Source of the DNA: Anaerotignum sp.
Lineage (GTDB): Bacteria; Bacillota; Clostridia; Lachnospirales; Anaerotignaceae
DNA length: 54,452 bases
Assembly: GCF_030625865.1 (NCBI RefSeq)
Contig: NZ_DAOUQB010000021.1
Span: 1-54,452 of the forward strand
Direction of reading: 5' to 3'
Shown here one piece after another: positions 17,976 through 26,872 of the stretch (positions are counted from its first letter, which is position 1; each line of letters opens with the position of its first letter). A program made the position numbers and the translations under genes. Below the pieces are notes generated by a model. The model saw only the letters and a program-made list of their open reading frames with translations. It did not search any database and was not told where the DNA came from.

Positions 17976-19323
17976 TTTATTTAAAATATTGGTGGTGGAT
18001 GATGAGGCGGATGCAAGAGAGAGCATGCAAATGCTGTTGAACAGCGTTGGATACCAAGTTAAAACAGCGCAGAGTGTTGCACAAGCCTTAAATATTTTAG
18101 AGATGGAATATTACCCCCTTGTAATTACGGATATTATGATGCCTGGACTGAATGGCATTGAGCTTCTAAATAAAATAAAGGAATCCTACAAAGAAAACAT
18201 AGAAGTCATTATGGTTACAGGGTATGGAAGTATTGAAACGGCGGTGCAAACTATAAAGTTGGGGGCCTTTAGCTATTTAATGAAGGGCTCAAAACCTGAA
18301 GAACTTTTGTTGGATATTAAAAAGGCTAAAAGCTTGATCGAGCTGAAAGCTGAACAATATCAAAATATAAAACAAAGAAATAAGAAATTTCATCTAACCA
18401 GCAAAAACTCAAAAATGCAAGAAGTTTGGGAGCTGGTTAACCGTGTTGCAGATTCTAATGCAAATGTATTAATTACGGGGGAAACGGGTGTTGGCAAGGA
18501 GATTGTTGCCGAAGAAATTCATCTGAGAAGCAGGCGCTCCAACAAGCTGTTCATTCCTCTAAATTGCCAAAACTACCCAGACAAATTGATTGAGTCTGAG
18601 TTGTTTGGGCATGAGAAGGGTGCGTTTACTGGCGCTGTAACAAAAAGAGTTGGGAAAATTGAGGCAGGCAATGGCGGTACAATTTTTCTTGATGAAATTG
18701 GAGAAATGAGTTTAGCCACCCAGGTAACCTTATTGCGGGTTTTGGAGGCAAAGCAGATTGAAAGGATTGGATCAAACAGATTGATTGATGTTGATTTTCG
18801 TCTTGTGAGTGCAACCAATAGAAATTTGCATCAAAGGGTTAAAGAAGGACTTTTTCGGGAGGACTTCCTGTATCGTATTAATACCATAGAGATTAAAATT
18901 CCGCCATTACGAGAAAGAAAAGAGGATATTCCAAGTCTAATAGATTTTTTTATACGAAAATATGTGGGTGATACAGGAAAGCATATCCAAAGAATAGACA
19001 AGGATACAGAAAAGTTTTTGATGGAATACGACTACTATGGCAATATTCGTGAAATGAAAAACATGATAGAGCGGATGGTTCTTCTCTCTAGGGATGGTAT
19101 CCTTAGATTATCCGAGACCTTGGATGTGAGTGGGCCCCAAACAAGGAATGCAAGAGTTCCGCTTTTGCCCTATAAGGAGGCAAAGCAAAATTTTGAAAGA
19201 CAGTATATATCCGCAATACTAGAATCTTGTGATAACAATATTTCTAGGGCTGCGGAAAAAATGAAGATGAGCAGGCGCCAGTTGTTTAATAAGATTCAAG
19301 AGTATAAAATCGAAACAAAATAA
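17965..19323 (+). CDS. Sigma-54-dependent response regulator
   Basis: This 452-residue NtrC-family activator has a receiver domain at about 1-125 with acidic residues VVDDEAD and phospho-acceptor Asp in VITDIMMPG. The AAA+ domain (about 140-370) has Walker A GETGVGKE, the sigma-54 contact loop GAFTGA and Walker B GGTIFLDEIGE. A Fis-type helix-turn-helix forms the C-terminus (NNISRAAEKMKMSRRQLFNKI). All parts needed to open sigma-54 promoters are present. It overlaps the sensor kinase gene and lies directly before a consensus -24/-12 promoter, which it most likely activates. Confidence 0.95.
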   Translation: MMSDLFKILVVDDEADARESMQMLLNSVGYQVKTAQSVAQALNILEMEYYPLVITDIMMPGLNGIELLNKIKESYKENIEVIMVTGYGSIETAVQTIKLGAFSYLMKGSKPEELLLDIKKAKSLIELKAEQYQNIKQRNKKFHLTSKNSKMQEVWELVNRVADSNANVLITGETGVGKEIVAEEIHLRSRRSNKLFIPLNCQNYPDKLIESELFGHEKGAFTGAVTKRVGKIEAGNGGTIFLDEIGEMSLATQVTLLRVLEAKQIERIGSNRLIDVDFRLVSATNRNLHQRVKEGLFREDFLYRINTIEIKIPPLRERKEDIPSLIDFFIRKYVGDTGKHIQRIDKDTEKFLMEYDYYGNIREMKNMIERMVLLSRDGILRLSETLDVSGPQTRNARVPLLPYKEAKQNFERQYISAILESCDNNISRAAEKMKMSRRQLFNKIQEYKIETK

Positions 19324-19341
19324 GCGTTGTGCATAATTTTG

Positions 19342-19379
19342 CTAGGAAAAAAATTTCCATATGGTTATTTTTTTCCTAG
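19342..19379. terminator. Hairpin after the response regulator
   Basis: CTAGGAAAAAAAT pairs with ATTTTTTTCCTAG. The stem is A/T rich and has its own T-stretch, so it may act as a terminator together with the next hairpin. Confidence 0.5.
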
Positions 19380-19396
19380 TTTCTTTTATATTTGAG

Positions 19397-19433
19397 AAAA
19401 GGAAACCTTGTAAAATCAAGGTTTCCTTTTTTT
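19397..19433 (+). terminator. Intrinsic terminator ahead of the sigma-54 promoter
   Basis: AAAAGGAAACCTTG and CAAGGTTTCCTTTT form a 14-bp stem with a 6-nt loop followed by more T. It ends the kinase/regulator transcript just 8 bp before the next promoter, insulating the two units. Confidence 0.85.
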
Positions 19434-19440
19434 AAAATAT

Positions 19441-19457
19441 TTGGCACGACTTTTGCT
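19441..19457 (+). promoter_or_regulatory. Sigma-54 promoter of the nhaC-ortAB operon
   Basis: TTGGCACGACTTTTGCT matches the -24/-12 consensus (TGGCACG-N4-TTGCW) with the correct GG-to-GC spacing. It lies 53 nt before the transporter start and downstream of a gene for a sigma-54 activator. Transcription should begin about 19467. Confidence 0.93.
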
Positions 19458-19509
19458 TCATTAATATAACGTAATCTTATTTCAAATATTTATTACAGGA
19501 GGAGAGAAT

Positions 19510-20967
19510 ATGGATTTAAACGAAAAGAAACTTGAGTTTTACGGAGGGACCTGGATATCATTTTTACCATTTATTGTGTTTTTGTCTCTAATTGTATTGA
19601 CAACCTTTATATGGGGATCTATTTCCGACGGCGCTCTGTGGATTCCTGCTTTTGCAGCCATCCTTTTGCCCTTTTTTCTGGCAAAGGATAAGGCACAGTA
19701 TGCTAATGTGGTTATAGAGGGTATGGCAAGTAAGGAGGCAATTATCCCTGTTGTATGTTGGATTTTTGCAGGTGTGTTCTCCAGAGTGTTACGTATGTCA
19801 GGCTTAGCAGATGGTGTTGCTGGAGTGGCAGCAGGGTTCGGTGTGGGTAGTATTGCTTTTGCAGTAATCACCTTTATCTCTTCTGCAATTCTTGCAACTG
19901 CTTCAGGGACTGGCTTCGGCACAATTGCAGCTGGCATGGGTGTTTTGTATCCAGCAGGTGTTGCTTTAGGTGGAAATCCTGCTTTATTGGCTGGGGCAAT
20001 TATTTCCGGTGCAGCTTTTGGTGATAATTTAGCACCTGTCTCTGATACAACAATTTGTTCGGCAACCTCACAGGGAGTAGATGTACCCGGTGTTGTTCGT
20101 TCTCGTTTGAAATATGCCCTAACGGCAGGTGTTTTAACAATTGCATGTATTATTATTTATGGCATGGTTACTGGCTCAACAGAGGGTTCTGTCATTGAAT
20201 ATGCATATAATGCTAAAACATTATCTATGTTTATTCCTGTTGTAGCAACGATTTTTATTGCTATTAAAACAGGCGATATTATCATTGCAACAACCGTTGG
20301 TACTGTGATTGGTATCGTAGTTGGCTGTGGTTTTGGGTTGTTTGACTTTATTCAAATTGATGTGACCAACCCAAAAGTTCCAGCAATCATTTCTGTTTAT
20401 GGTGAGGGGTTAGACCGTACAGTAGGCGGTGTGATTTACACTGGTATTAACAGTATGTTGCAGGTTTGTATTTTGGCTTTATTGCTCTTTGGCTCCATTA
20501 ATATTATGCGTCGTGGTCGTGGCGATATCATGCTGTTAGATTCTTTAGGTAAAATAGCAAAAACACCTTTTAGTGCAGAATTAACCATTTCTTTAATGGT
20601 AGTTGTTCTATCTGGATTAATGGGCTTGAATGCTCCTGCAATTTTAGCAGTTGGTGCATCTTTTGCTAAGCCTTTATCTCGCAAGCACGGTATCAGCCCT
20701 TACCGTACTGCAAACTTAATGGATGCTCAATCTAATACATTGGTTTATTGTTTACCATGGACACCGGCAATGATTTATACTTTAGGGTTTGCCGCTGATG
20801 GCGCTGCACCTCTGACAGCATTACAGATTATGCCTTGTGTATTCTACTGCTATATAATGCTGGTGGTAATGATTGTCACAATGTTTTTAGGTATTGGGCG
20901 TAAAGACTATATGGATAAATTGCCTGATGAGATACAGGCAGAGTATGAAGTAGCACAGAGTTTATAA
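19510..20967 (+). CDS. NhaC-family transporter
   Basis: The 485-residue membrane protein has about 11-12 hydrophobic helices and the NhaC/ArsB-like signature SGAAFGDNLAPVSDTTICSATSQG (about 165-190). The start has AGGAGG upstream. Family members exchange Na+ and H+ or drive amino- or organic-acid exchange, and nhaC-like genes are known next to ort genes in ornithine-fermenting clostridia. The first gene after the sigma-54 promoter, it is probably the uptake or exchange carrier for the substrate of OrtAB, but ion exchange cannot be ruled out. Confidence 0.8.
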   Translation: MDLNEKKLEFYGGTWISFLPFIVFLSLIVLTTFIWGSISDGALWIPAFAAILLPFFLAKDKAQYANVVIEGMASKEAIIPVVCWIFAGVFSRVLRMSGLADGVAGVAAGFGVGSIAFAVITFISSAILATASGTGFGTIAAGMGVLYPAGVALGGNPALLAGAIISGAAFGDNLAPVSDTTICSATSQGVDVPGVVRSRLKYALTAGVLTIACIIIYGMVTGSTEGSVIEYAYNAKTLSMFIPVVATIFIAIKTGDIIIATTVGTVIGIVVGCGFGLFDFIQIDVTNPKVPAIISVYGEGLDRTVGGVIYTGINSMLQVCILALLLFGSINIMRRGRGDIMLLDSLGKIAKTPFSAELTISLMVVVLSGLMGLNAPAILAVGASFAKPLSRKHGISPYRTANLMDAQSNTLVYCLPWTPAMIYTLGFAADGAAPLTALQIMPCVFYCYIMLVVMIVTMFLGIGRKDYMDKLPDEIQAEYEVAQSL

Positions 20968-20982
20968 AAAGGGAGTGTAGAA

Positions 20983-21288
20983 ATGATATCAGCAAAAAAA
21001 GGTGATTGGGTACAAGTTGAAAACATTGTTTTACCAGCAGGTCACAGAGCACCTCAGGTACCTGAGGACACCCAAAAGTGTGACTTAAAAATGTGGGTAA
21101 AAGGTGAAGCACTGCAGGATGCAAAAGAGGATGAAGAACTTGAGGTGAAAACCACTACAGGAAGAATTGTAAAGGGTAGATTGGTTGAGGTAAATTCCAG
21201 ATATGTTCATGACTATGGTGAATTCCAGCCAGAACTTCTGAAAATTGAACATCAGTTAAAAGAAATTTTGTTTGGAGGTGAAAAATAA
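20983..21288 (+). CDS. ortA: 2-amino-4-oxopentanoate thiolase, alpha subunit
   Basis: The 101-residue protein has the size and pattern of OrtA (AKKGDWVQVENIVLPAGHRAPQVPEDTQ; TTTGRIVKGRLVEVN). OrtA and OrtB form the enzyme that splits 2-amino-4-oxopentanoate with CoA into alanine and acetyl-CoA, the last step of oxidative ornithine fermentation. It follows the transporter by 15 nt with GGGAG upstream and overlaps ortB by one base, matching a two-subunit complex. Confidence 0.9.
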   Translation: MISAKKGDWVQVENIVLPAGHRAPQVPEDTQKCDLKMWVKGEALQDAKEDEELEVKTTTGRIVKGRLVEVNSRYVHDYGEFQPELLKIEHQLKEILFGGEK

Positions 21289-22706
21289 TGGCTAAGGATA
21301 TGTCTTATGAGGCTTTAAATGCAAGAAAAAATGAAATCATGAAAGCAGCTATGCAAATTAGCTATGAAGATTTTGAACTAGCAGGAATTGGTTTTAATTA
21401 TGAAAAAATGATGGATGAGGTTGGTTATTCCATCGAAGAGATGCGCAAGATGCAGTTGGAAAACGCAGTAGGAAATACCCCTTTATTAGAAATGCGCAAT
21501 CTGACAGCTCTGGCAAGAAAATACGCACCTGCAGGTAAGGGTGCCCGAATTCTTGTGAAGGATGAAGCTTGCAATGCCTCAGGCAGTTTTAAAGCAAGAA
21601 GAGCAGCAATAGCAGTTCAGCAGGCAAAGAAGCTTGGTTACAAAGGTGTGATTGCTGCAACAAGTGGAAACTACGGAGCTGCTGTTGCTGCGCAAGCGGC
21701 GATGAATGGATTAAAGTGCATTGTTGTGCAAGAATGCTATGATAATGATAAAATTGGACAGCCTGAAATTTTGGAAAAACAGCGTATTTGTGAGGCATAT
21801 GGCGCAGAAGTGGTTCAGCTTACCGTCGGGCCTGAATTGTTTACAACATTCCTTGGGCTATTGGAAGAAACCGGATATTTTAATGCTTCATTATATACAC
21901 CTTTTGGCATTGCGGGAGTAGAAACACTGGGTTATGAATTAGCAGAACAATGCAGACAGCGTTATGGAAAAGATCCAGATGTCGTTGTTTGTACCAATGC
22001 AGGCGGTGGTAATTTAACAGGTACAGCCAGAGGGTTAATCAAAGCAGACGCAACAAAAACACAGGTGGTTGGTGCCAGCATTGACTTAAAGGGCTTACAT
22101 ATGGCTTCAAATGGAGATTTCAACAAAAAATCTTGCACCACAGGTCATACTGGTTTTGCAATTCCTTTTGTAACATGGCCTGACCGTTCCGATTGCCCTA
22201 GAAATGCAGCCAGAACGCTACGATATATGGATCGTTATGTAATTGTGAAGCAAGGTGAAGTATTTTATATTACGCAGGCATTGGCGGTTTTGGAAGGCTA
22301 CGAAAGAGGACCTGCGGGAAATACATCTTTGACTGCAGCGTTTGTGTTGGCACAGGAAATGAATGAAGATGAAATCATTATCGTTCAAGAGACAGAGTAT
22401 ACAGGTGCTGGCAAACATACTATGCCTCAGTTAACTTTTGCAAAACAAAATGGAGTTGATGTTCTGTTTGGGGATCCTGATAACGAAATACCTGGTAAAA
22501 CCTTAGTATTCCCTGAAGACCCTGGAATGATTAAGGCAAGAGAATATGACTTATCTAAGGCAAAAAAGTCATATATTCATAATTGTGTGAAAAACTATGA
22601 CATGGCTACTGCTTCTGAAGAAGATATAAACTATATTATGGATGAAATTAAGGAGAGCAGAGAGTTTGTGCTTGCTGAATTAAAGGGAGCTGGAATTACA
22701 ATATAA
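21288..22706 (+). CDS. ortB: 2-amino-4-oxopentanoate thiolase, beta subunit (PLP)
   Basis: The 472-residue protein is a fold-type II PLP enzyme related to threonine synthase. The PLP-lysine motif is NASGSFKARRAAI (about residue 100); the phosphate-binding glycine loop is TNAGGGNLTGTARG (about 240). Length and sequence pattern match OrtB. It uses PLP and CoA to thiolyse 2-amino-4-oxopentanoate. GGAGG lies before the ATG, inside the end of ortA. The genes that make the substrate from ornithine (orr, oraS, oraE, ord) are absent here, so its substrate source in this organism is open. Confidence 0.92.
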   Translation: MAKDMSYEALNARKNEIMKAAMQISYEDFELAGIGFNYEKMMDEVGYSIEEMRKMQLENAVGNTPLLEMRNLTALARKYAPAGKGARILVKDEACNASGSFKARRAAIAVQQAKKLGYKGVIAATSGNYGAAVAAQAAMNGLKCIVVQECYDNDKIGQPEILEKQRICEAYGAEVVQLTVGPELFTTFLGLLEETGYFNASLYTPFGIAGVETLGYELAEQCRQRYGKDPDVVVCTNAGGGNLTGTARGLIKADATKTQVVGASIDLKGLHMASNGDFNKKSCTTGHTGFAIPFVTWPDRSDCPRNAARTLRYMDRYVIVKQGEVFYITQALAVLEGYERGPAGNTSLTAAFVLAQEMNEDEIIIVQETEYTGAGKHTMPQLTFAKQNGVDVLFGDPDNEIPGKTLVFPEDPGMIKAREYDLSKAKKSYIHNCVKNYDMATASEEDINYIMDEIKESREFVLAELKGAGITI

Positions 22707-22897
22707 AAACTTTGCAACAGATTTTACCTAAAGTAAGGAATAAAGTTGTATTAGCTTTATGGCAATGCTGTACATTAAGAAAAAATCAAATTCCCAAAAA
22801 CATTTTTAGAATAAAATAAATGGTTCTTTAAATTCAATTCAGGGCTACTAAAGCTTTTTCTTATTCTTTTAATATTGACGAAACCCCTTCCCAAGTC
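22707..22897. other. Spacer after ortB
   Basis: No gene is visible and no convincing T-tailed terminator was found directly after ortB. Confidence 0.3.
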
Positions 22898-22923
22898 CCC
22901 CCCTCGAATGATATCGAGGGGGG
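22898..22923. terminator. GC-rich hairpin at the edge of the IS200 remnant
   Basis: CCCCCCTCGA and TCGAGGGGGG form a 10-bp stem with a 6-nt loop. No T-run follows, and it is very GC-rich for this DNA, so it could be either the ortAB terminator or part of an insertion-sequence end. Confidence 0.5.
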
Positions 22924-22934
22924 CTATTAAATTA

Positions 22935-23292
22935 GGACTTTAGTAAGGAAAGACTGCGAAGCAGGCTTTAACAACCGCCCGCTCTGCGGGTGAGATTAAA
23001 GCTTAAGCGAAAAGCACATCCTTGATGTAAAATAGAAGTGCTCAAGCCAATAAATGTTATAGAAGAAAGGATGATGCTTTATGGCAAACAGTTTAGCACA
23101 CACAAAATGGTTATGCATGTATCACATGGTTTTTACACCGAAATATAGACGAGACAATATATTATGAATTACGGGAAGACATACAGAAAATAATAAAGGA
23201 TTTGAAAGACGTAGAAATTTTAGAAGGACATATGATGCCAGATCATGTTCATTTGCTAGTAGAGATACCACCTAAAAGACAGGTGCACCTTG
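22935..23292 (+). pseudogene. IS200/IS605-type transposase (tnpA) remnant with left-end hairpins
   Basis: From ATG 23081 the frame reads MANSLAHTKWLCMYHMVFTP, then KYRRDNIL and a stop. A shifted frame continues with LEGHMMPDHVHLLVEIPPK. The pattern KYHxVFxPKYRR plus the HUH-type HVH in MPDHVHLLV identifies an IS200 Y1 transposase. The catalytic Tyr end is missing. Upstream GC-rich hairpins (such as CCCGCTCTGCGGG) resemble the subterminal hairpins of these elements. It is not functional. Confidence 0.8.
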
Positions 23293-23833
23293 TAGGACAG
23301 AAAGAACAGCAAAATATAATAGACTATTGAGAATTGAAAATTATTTATAATGTATGGTTGTTATTGGAATCTTTTAATTAGGTAGAATCATAATCGGGAA
23401 GTAATCTTTTCTGATTTGTCCGAAAAGGAAATTAATCAGATTTATACAAATGAAAAATACTTTGACACCAAGTGGATTTTTAATGTTTTAGGTCTTGAAG
23501 TGATTGTTGCAGATGATGTGTTCTACTATTCAGTACCGAAGAACAAGTACGTTGCGACAGCTAAAAAATTTTATGGAAGGAGATATCTATGAGCAATAAG
23601 ACAAGAATTAGTCATATGCTATGAGAAAGCTTATGTAACAAATCTTCGCTGATTGAATTGTAAAAAAAATGAAATAGTATATTGGGGATTTTTATGTTAC
23701 TCTTAAATAAATTGCATGTTTCTTTTTTGGAATTTAAGGAATATTTTGGTTATAAGATTAGCAAAAAAACGTTCTTGTATACAATTTGATTTAGATTTAA
23801 GGAATACTGTAGGAAGGAAAAGGAGAAAAACTT
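23293..23833. pseudogene. Unidentified gene remnants before the ABC exporter
   Basis: One short frame (about 23405-23592) reads FSDLSEKEINQIYTNEKYFD and ends KKFYGRRYL-stop without a start codon. It resembles the end of a small conserved protein but I cannot name it. A 12-codon reading MSNKTRISHML with a good GGAAGGAG site follows and stops at once. Both look like debris. Confidence 0.35.
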
Positions 23834-24622
23834 ATGAATTCATTAAGCGAATCACTGATTTCTATTAAAGATCTCAGAATGAATTTTGGAGATAAGCAGG
23901 TTTTAAAAGGAATTAATCTGGAGATACAAGGTGGACAAATAATTGGTTACATAGGCCCGAATGGGGCTGGAAAAAGCACGACTGTGAAAATTTTATTAGG
24001 AATTTTAGACAGATTTCAAGGTCAAGTAAAAGTGTTTGGAGAAGATATATCATCGGGAAGTGTCAAATATAAGAAAAAAATCGGCTACGTTCCTGAAGCA
24101 GCAGAGATGTATGATACGCTTACTGTGCAGGAATATCTTACTTTTATTGGAGAAATATATGGGTTGGATTTTGAAATCGTAGACAGTAAGGCCAAAAGGC
24201 TAATGGAGCTGTTTGGTATAGGCGGGTTTTATAACAATAGGATATCTTCGTTCTCGAAAGGGATGAAACAAAAGGTTCTTATTATCGCAAGCCTTCTTCA
24301 CAACCCTGACATTTTATTTTTTGATGAACCCTTAAGCGGGCTGGATGCAAATAGTGTAATGATTTTTAAAGAAATTATTGCAGAGCTTGCAGCACAAGGG
24401 AAAACGATTTTTTATTCATCACATATATTAGAAGTTGTTGAAAAGATTAGTGATAGAATCATTCTTATTAATGATGGTCAAATTGTAGCAGACGGTACGT
24501 TTTTAGAACTGCAGAAAAAAAGCAGTGAAGGCTCACTTGAAGAAATATTTAATCAGCTGACAGGCTTTAATCAATATAAGGAAATCGCTAATGAATTTAT
24601 TTCAGTTCTAAAAGAGGGGTAA
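23834..24622 (+). CDS. ABC exporter ATP-binding protein
   Basis: The 262-residue ATPase has Walker A GPNGAGKST (about 41-49), signature SSFSKGMKQKV, Walker B ILFFDEPLSGLD and the switch His in SSHILE. The pattern (NGAGKSTT, YVPEAAEMYDTLTVQEYL) is typical of the CcmA/NatA-like exporter class that works with a separate integral membrane protein. The partner follows 2 nt later. The substrate is not apparent; lantibiotics, peptides, drugs or sodium are possible for this class. Confidence 0.9.
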   Translation: MNSLSESLISIKDLRMNFGDKQVLKGINLEIQGGQIIGYIGPNGAGKSTTVKILLGILDRFQGQVKVFGEDISSGSVKYKKKIGYVPEAAEMYDTLTVQEYLTFIGEIYGLDFEIVDSKAKRLMELFGIGGFYNNRISSFSKGMKQKVLIIASLLHNPDILFFDEPLSGLDANSVMIFKEIIAELAAQGKTIFYSSHILEVVEKISDRIILINDGQIVADGTFLELQKKSSEGSLEEIFNQLTGFNQYKEIANEFISVLKEG

Positions 24623-24624
24623 AA

Positions 24625-26292
24625 ATGAAAGAATTTACTATTTTAAAATTTTTAGATAAAATTAAGTTTATTTTCAAATTTGCTGGAATTGATTATCCGT
24701 TATTGAGAAAAATTCTGCAAATTAAATTTGTTATGGATGAACGAAGAGTGCCCACAATCATGATGAATGGAAAAAATCATAATGAATCCAATTCTTTTAA
24801 ATCAGGATTACTGATTTACGCATTAATGGGTATTTTTATTGGGATTTTTATGTTGCCTCCATTTCCATTGTTTTTAAAAATGAATATTATAATAGGTATG
24901 CTTATGTTTATGATTATGACAACTATGATTTCGGATTTTTCTTCGGTGCTTCTTGATATTGATGATAAAAACATACTTTTGCCAAGACCGATAGATGCCA
25001 AAACATTAAGTGCTGCAAAATTAATTCATATCGTTGTTTATCTTTTTAGCATAACATTGGCCATAACAGCGGGAGCGCTCATTATAGGCTTATTTCGTTA
25101 TGGATTTTTGTTTTTTCTTGTTTTGCTTTTTGAAATTATACTGATCTGCGGATTTGTAATTTTGTTTACATCACTTTTCTACTATGTAATTCTTACTGTT
25201 TTTAGCGGCGAAAAGTTAAAAGATATCATTAACTATTTCCAAATTATCTTGACAATTTTCATGACAATTATGTATCAGTTTATAGGACGAATATTTAATT
25301 TTACCGATCTGAATATAAGCATACCCCTACATTGGTGGCATATATTGCTACCCTCAGCATGGTTTTCGGCTCCTTTTAGTATTTTTATTGAGCATGACTA
25401 TAATAGCCATTATGTTTTACTTAGTGTTGTTGGAGTCATTGTGCCAATCATAGCTATAACGCTATATGTTATTGTTGTTGCACCTCGGTTTGAAAGGAAT
25501 CTTCAGAAACTTAACAGTGACAGCTCAAAGAGAACGACAATGGAAAAAGCATCCCTGCGACGAACGGTATCTGATATTATTTGTCATAATCCAGTTGAGA
25601 AAGCCTTTTTTAGATTTACGTTGCAAATGTTAGACAATGAAAGAAAATTGAAACTTAGGATATATCCTAATATGGCTTTGGCGGTTATATTTCCGTTTAT
25701 TTTCTTGCTTAGCTTGTTTGGTGGTATGGAGTCTTTTTCGGATACATATGCGGAAATATCGCAAGGAAGGTACTATCTTTATTTGTACATCTCAGTTGCT
25801 TTACTTGCTGCAATGTTTCAGTTGATTAGTTTAAGCCAAAATTACAAAGGCGCATGGATTTATAAGGTGCTCCCGGTTGACAATCCGGCGGTGGTATTAA
25901 GGGGTGCGTTGAAAGGTTTTTTGTATAAATACATTGTGCCAATTTTTTTGCTTATTAGCTTGCTTTTCATTAGCATTTTCGGATTGAAAATTTTACCGGA
26001 CTTGGCTTTGATTTTTCTTAACATGTTGATATTAATGCTTGCCATTTTTCACTTTTCAAAGAAAGAATTGCCTTTCTATAAAGAGTTTCAATATGCCCAG
26101 AATGGTAGCAGTACGGCTATAATATTTCTTATGTTTGCGTTATGCGGTGTAACTGCGGGTATTCACTTTTTAGCATTAAAGTTTTCCCCCTTTGGTTTAG
26201 CGTTAAACATTGGAATGTCTTTGATAATTGTAATACTTTTATGGCATTTTAGCTTTAATATTTCGTGGAAAGACATAGAGGATACTGAATAA
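24625..26292 (+). CDS. ABC exporter membrane protein
   Basis: The 555-residue protein has about 12 hydrophobic segments in two groups (about 60-125, 130-215, 240-290 and 345-550), with a charged loop at about 290-345. The start has AGAGGGG upstream and follows the ATPase stop directly, so the two genes form one exporter. It is longer than typical ABC-2 permeases (about 250-400) and resembles large clostridial transporter permeases with few named relatives. Confidence 0.8.
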   Translation: MKEFTILKFLDKIKFIFKFAGIDYPLLRKILQIKFVMDERRVPTIMMNGKNHNESNSFKSGLLIYALMGIFIGIFMLPPFPLFLKMNIIIGMLMFMIMTTMISDFSSVLLDIDDKNILLPRPIDAKTLSAAKLIHIVVYLFSITLAITAGALIIGLFRYGFLFFLVLLFEIILICGFVILFTSLFYYVILTVFSGEKLKDIINYFQIILTIFMTIMYQFIGRIFNFTDLNISIPLHWWHILLPSAWFSAPFSIFIEHDYNSHYVLLSVVGVIVPIIAITLYVIVVAPRFERNLQKLNSDSSKRTTMEKASLRRTVSDIICHNPVEKAFFRFTLQMLDNERKLKLRIYPNMALAVIFPFIFLLSLFGGMESFSDTYAEISQGRYYLYLYISVALLAAMFQLISLSQNYKGAWIYKVLPVDNPAVVLRGALKGFLYKYIVPIFLLISLLFISIFGLKILPDLALIFLNMLILMLAIFHFSKKELPFYKEFQYAQNGSSTAIIFLMFALCGVTAGIHFLALKFSPFGLALNIGMSLIIVILLWHFSFNISWKDIEDTE

Positions 26293-26557
26293 AGGATGGG
26301 AAAGCAAAGTTATAAACGAAATATATTAATATAAGAGTTATTGGGTATGAACGCAAATTTTTGATTTTTTTACGTACATATCCTTTTTTGTTATGATTTC
26401 GTTACGCATGAAAAAGTAAAAAAATGGTAAGGTTTGTTAAAAAAATTGGGAGACCAAACGGCTGTCTAAGTAAAATTTCAAAGTGAAAATGAAAGAAGGG
26501 AATAGCTGTATTTTGTGTATCTCATGGTAGTAGACGACGGAATCATCTCTATACTTT
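26293..26557. other. Spacer after the exporter
   Basis: No gene recognised; AT-rich sequence with no clear terminator. Confidence 0.3.
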
Positions 26558-26826
26558 GGAGTCACTTTTTCAACACTTACGGAGCTAGATTATGAGATTC
26601 AACAAATGTTTGAAAATCAACAACTTGTTTCTGAAATTTTTGATGCAACCAATATTTTGGTTTATATATCTTGTGATCATGATACATCAATGCAAGTTAT
26701 TAATAAAATCGCATCTCAATTAAGCAACATGTTAAATCGGAAGTACAGATGAAAATAGGGTATGGAATAAGTGATGGTGGAGAAACGATACAGGTCTATA
26801 TAGTGGGAAGCAGCAATACAAAATGA
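26558..26826 (+). pseudogene. Degenerate fragment, possibly of an FtsZ C-domain-like protein
   Basis: Two frames overlapping at 26749 read GVTFSTLTELDYEIQQMFEN, then NILVYISCDHDTSMQVINKIASQLSN and, after a shift, MKIGYGISDGGETIQVYIVGSS. The strand order resembles the FtsZ/tubulin C-terminal domain (NIxGxxDxxxxEVNxxA... IxxGxxIDExxxxxVxVxVxGT). The match is weak and based on pattern only. No start codon or ribosome site is present. Confidence 0.3.
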
Positions 26827-26872
26827 TAGATATTGCCGTAAAGTTTTTTAGATATGGAAGGTATGAAAAATT

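Noticed and set aside
22935..23292. OMEGA-type guide RNA or TnpB at the IS200 remnant
   Set aside because: No TnpB sequence is present and the element is truncated, so no guide RNA can be supported.
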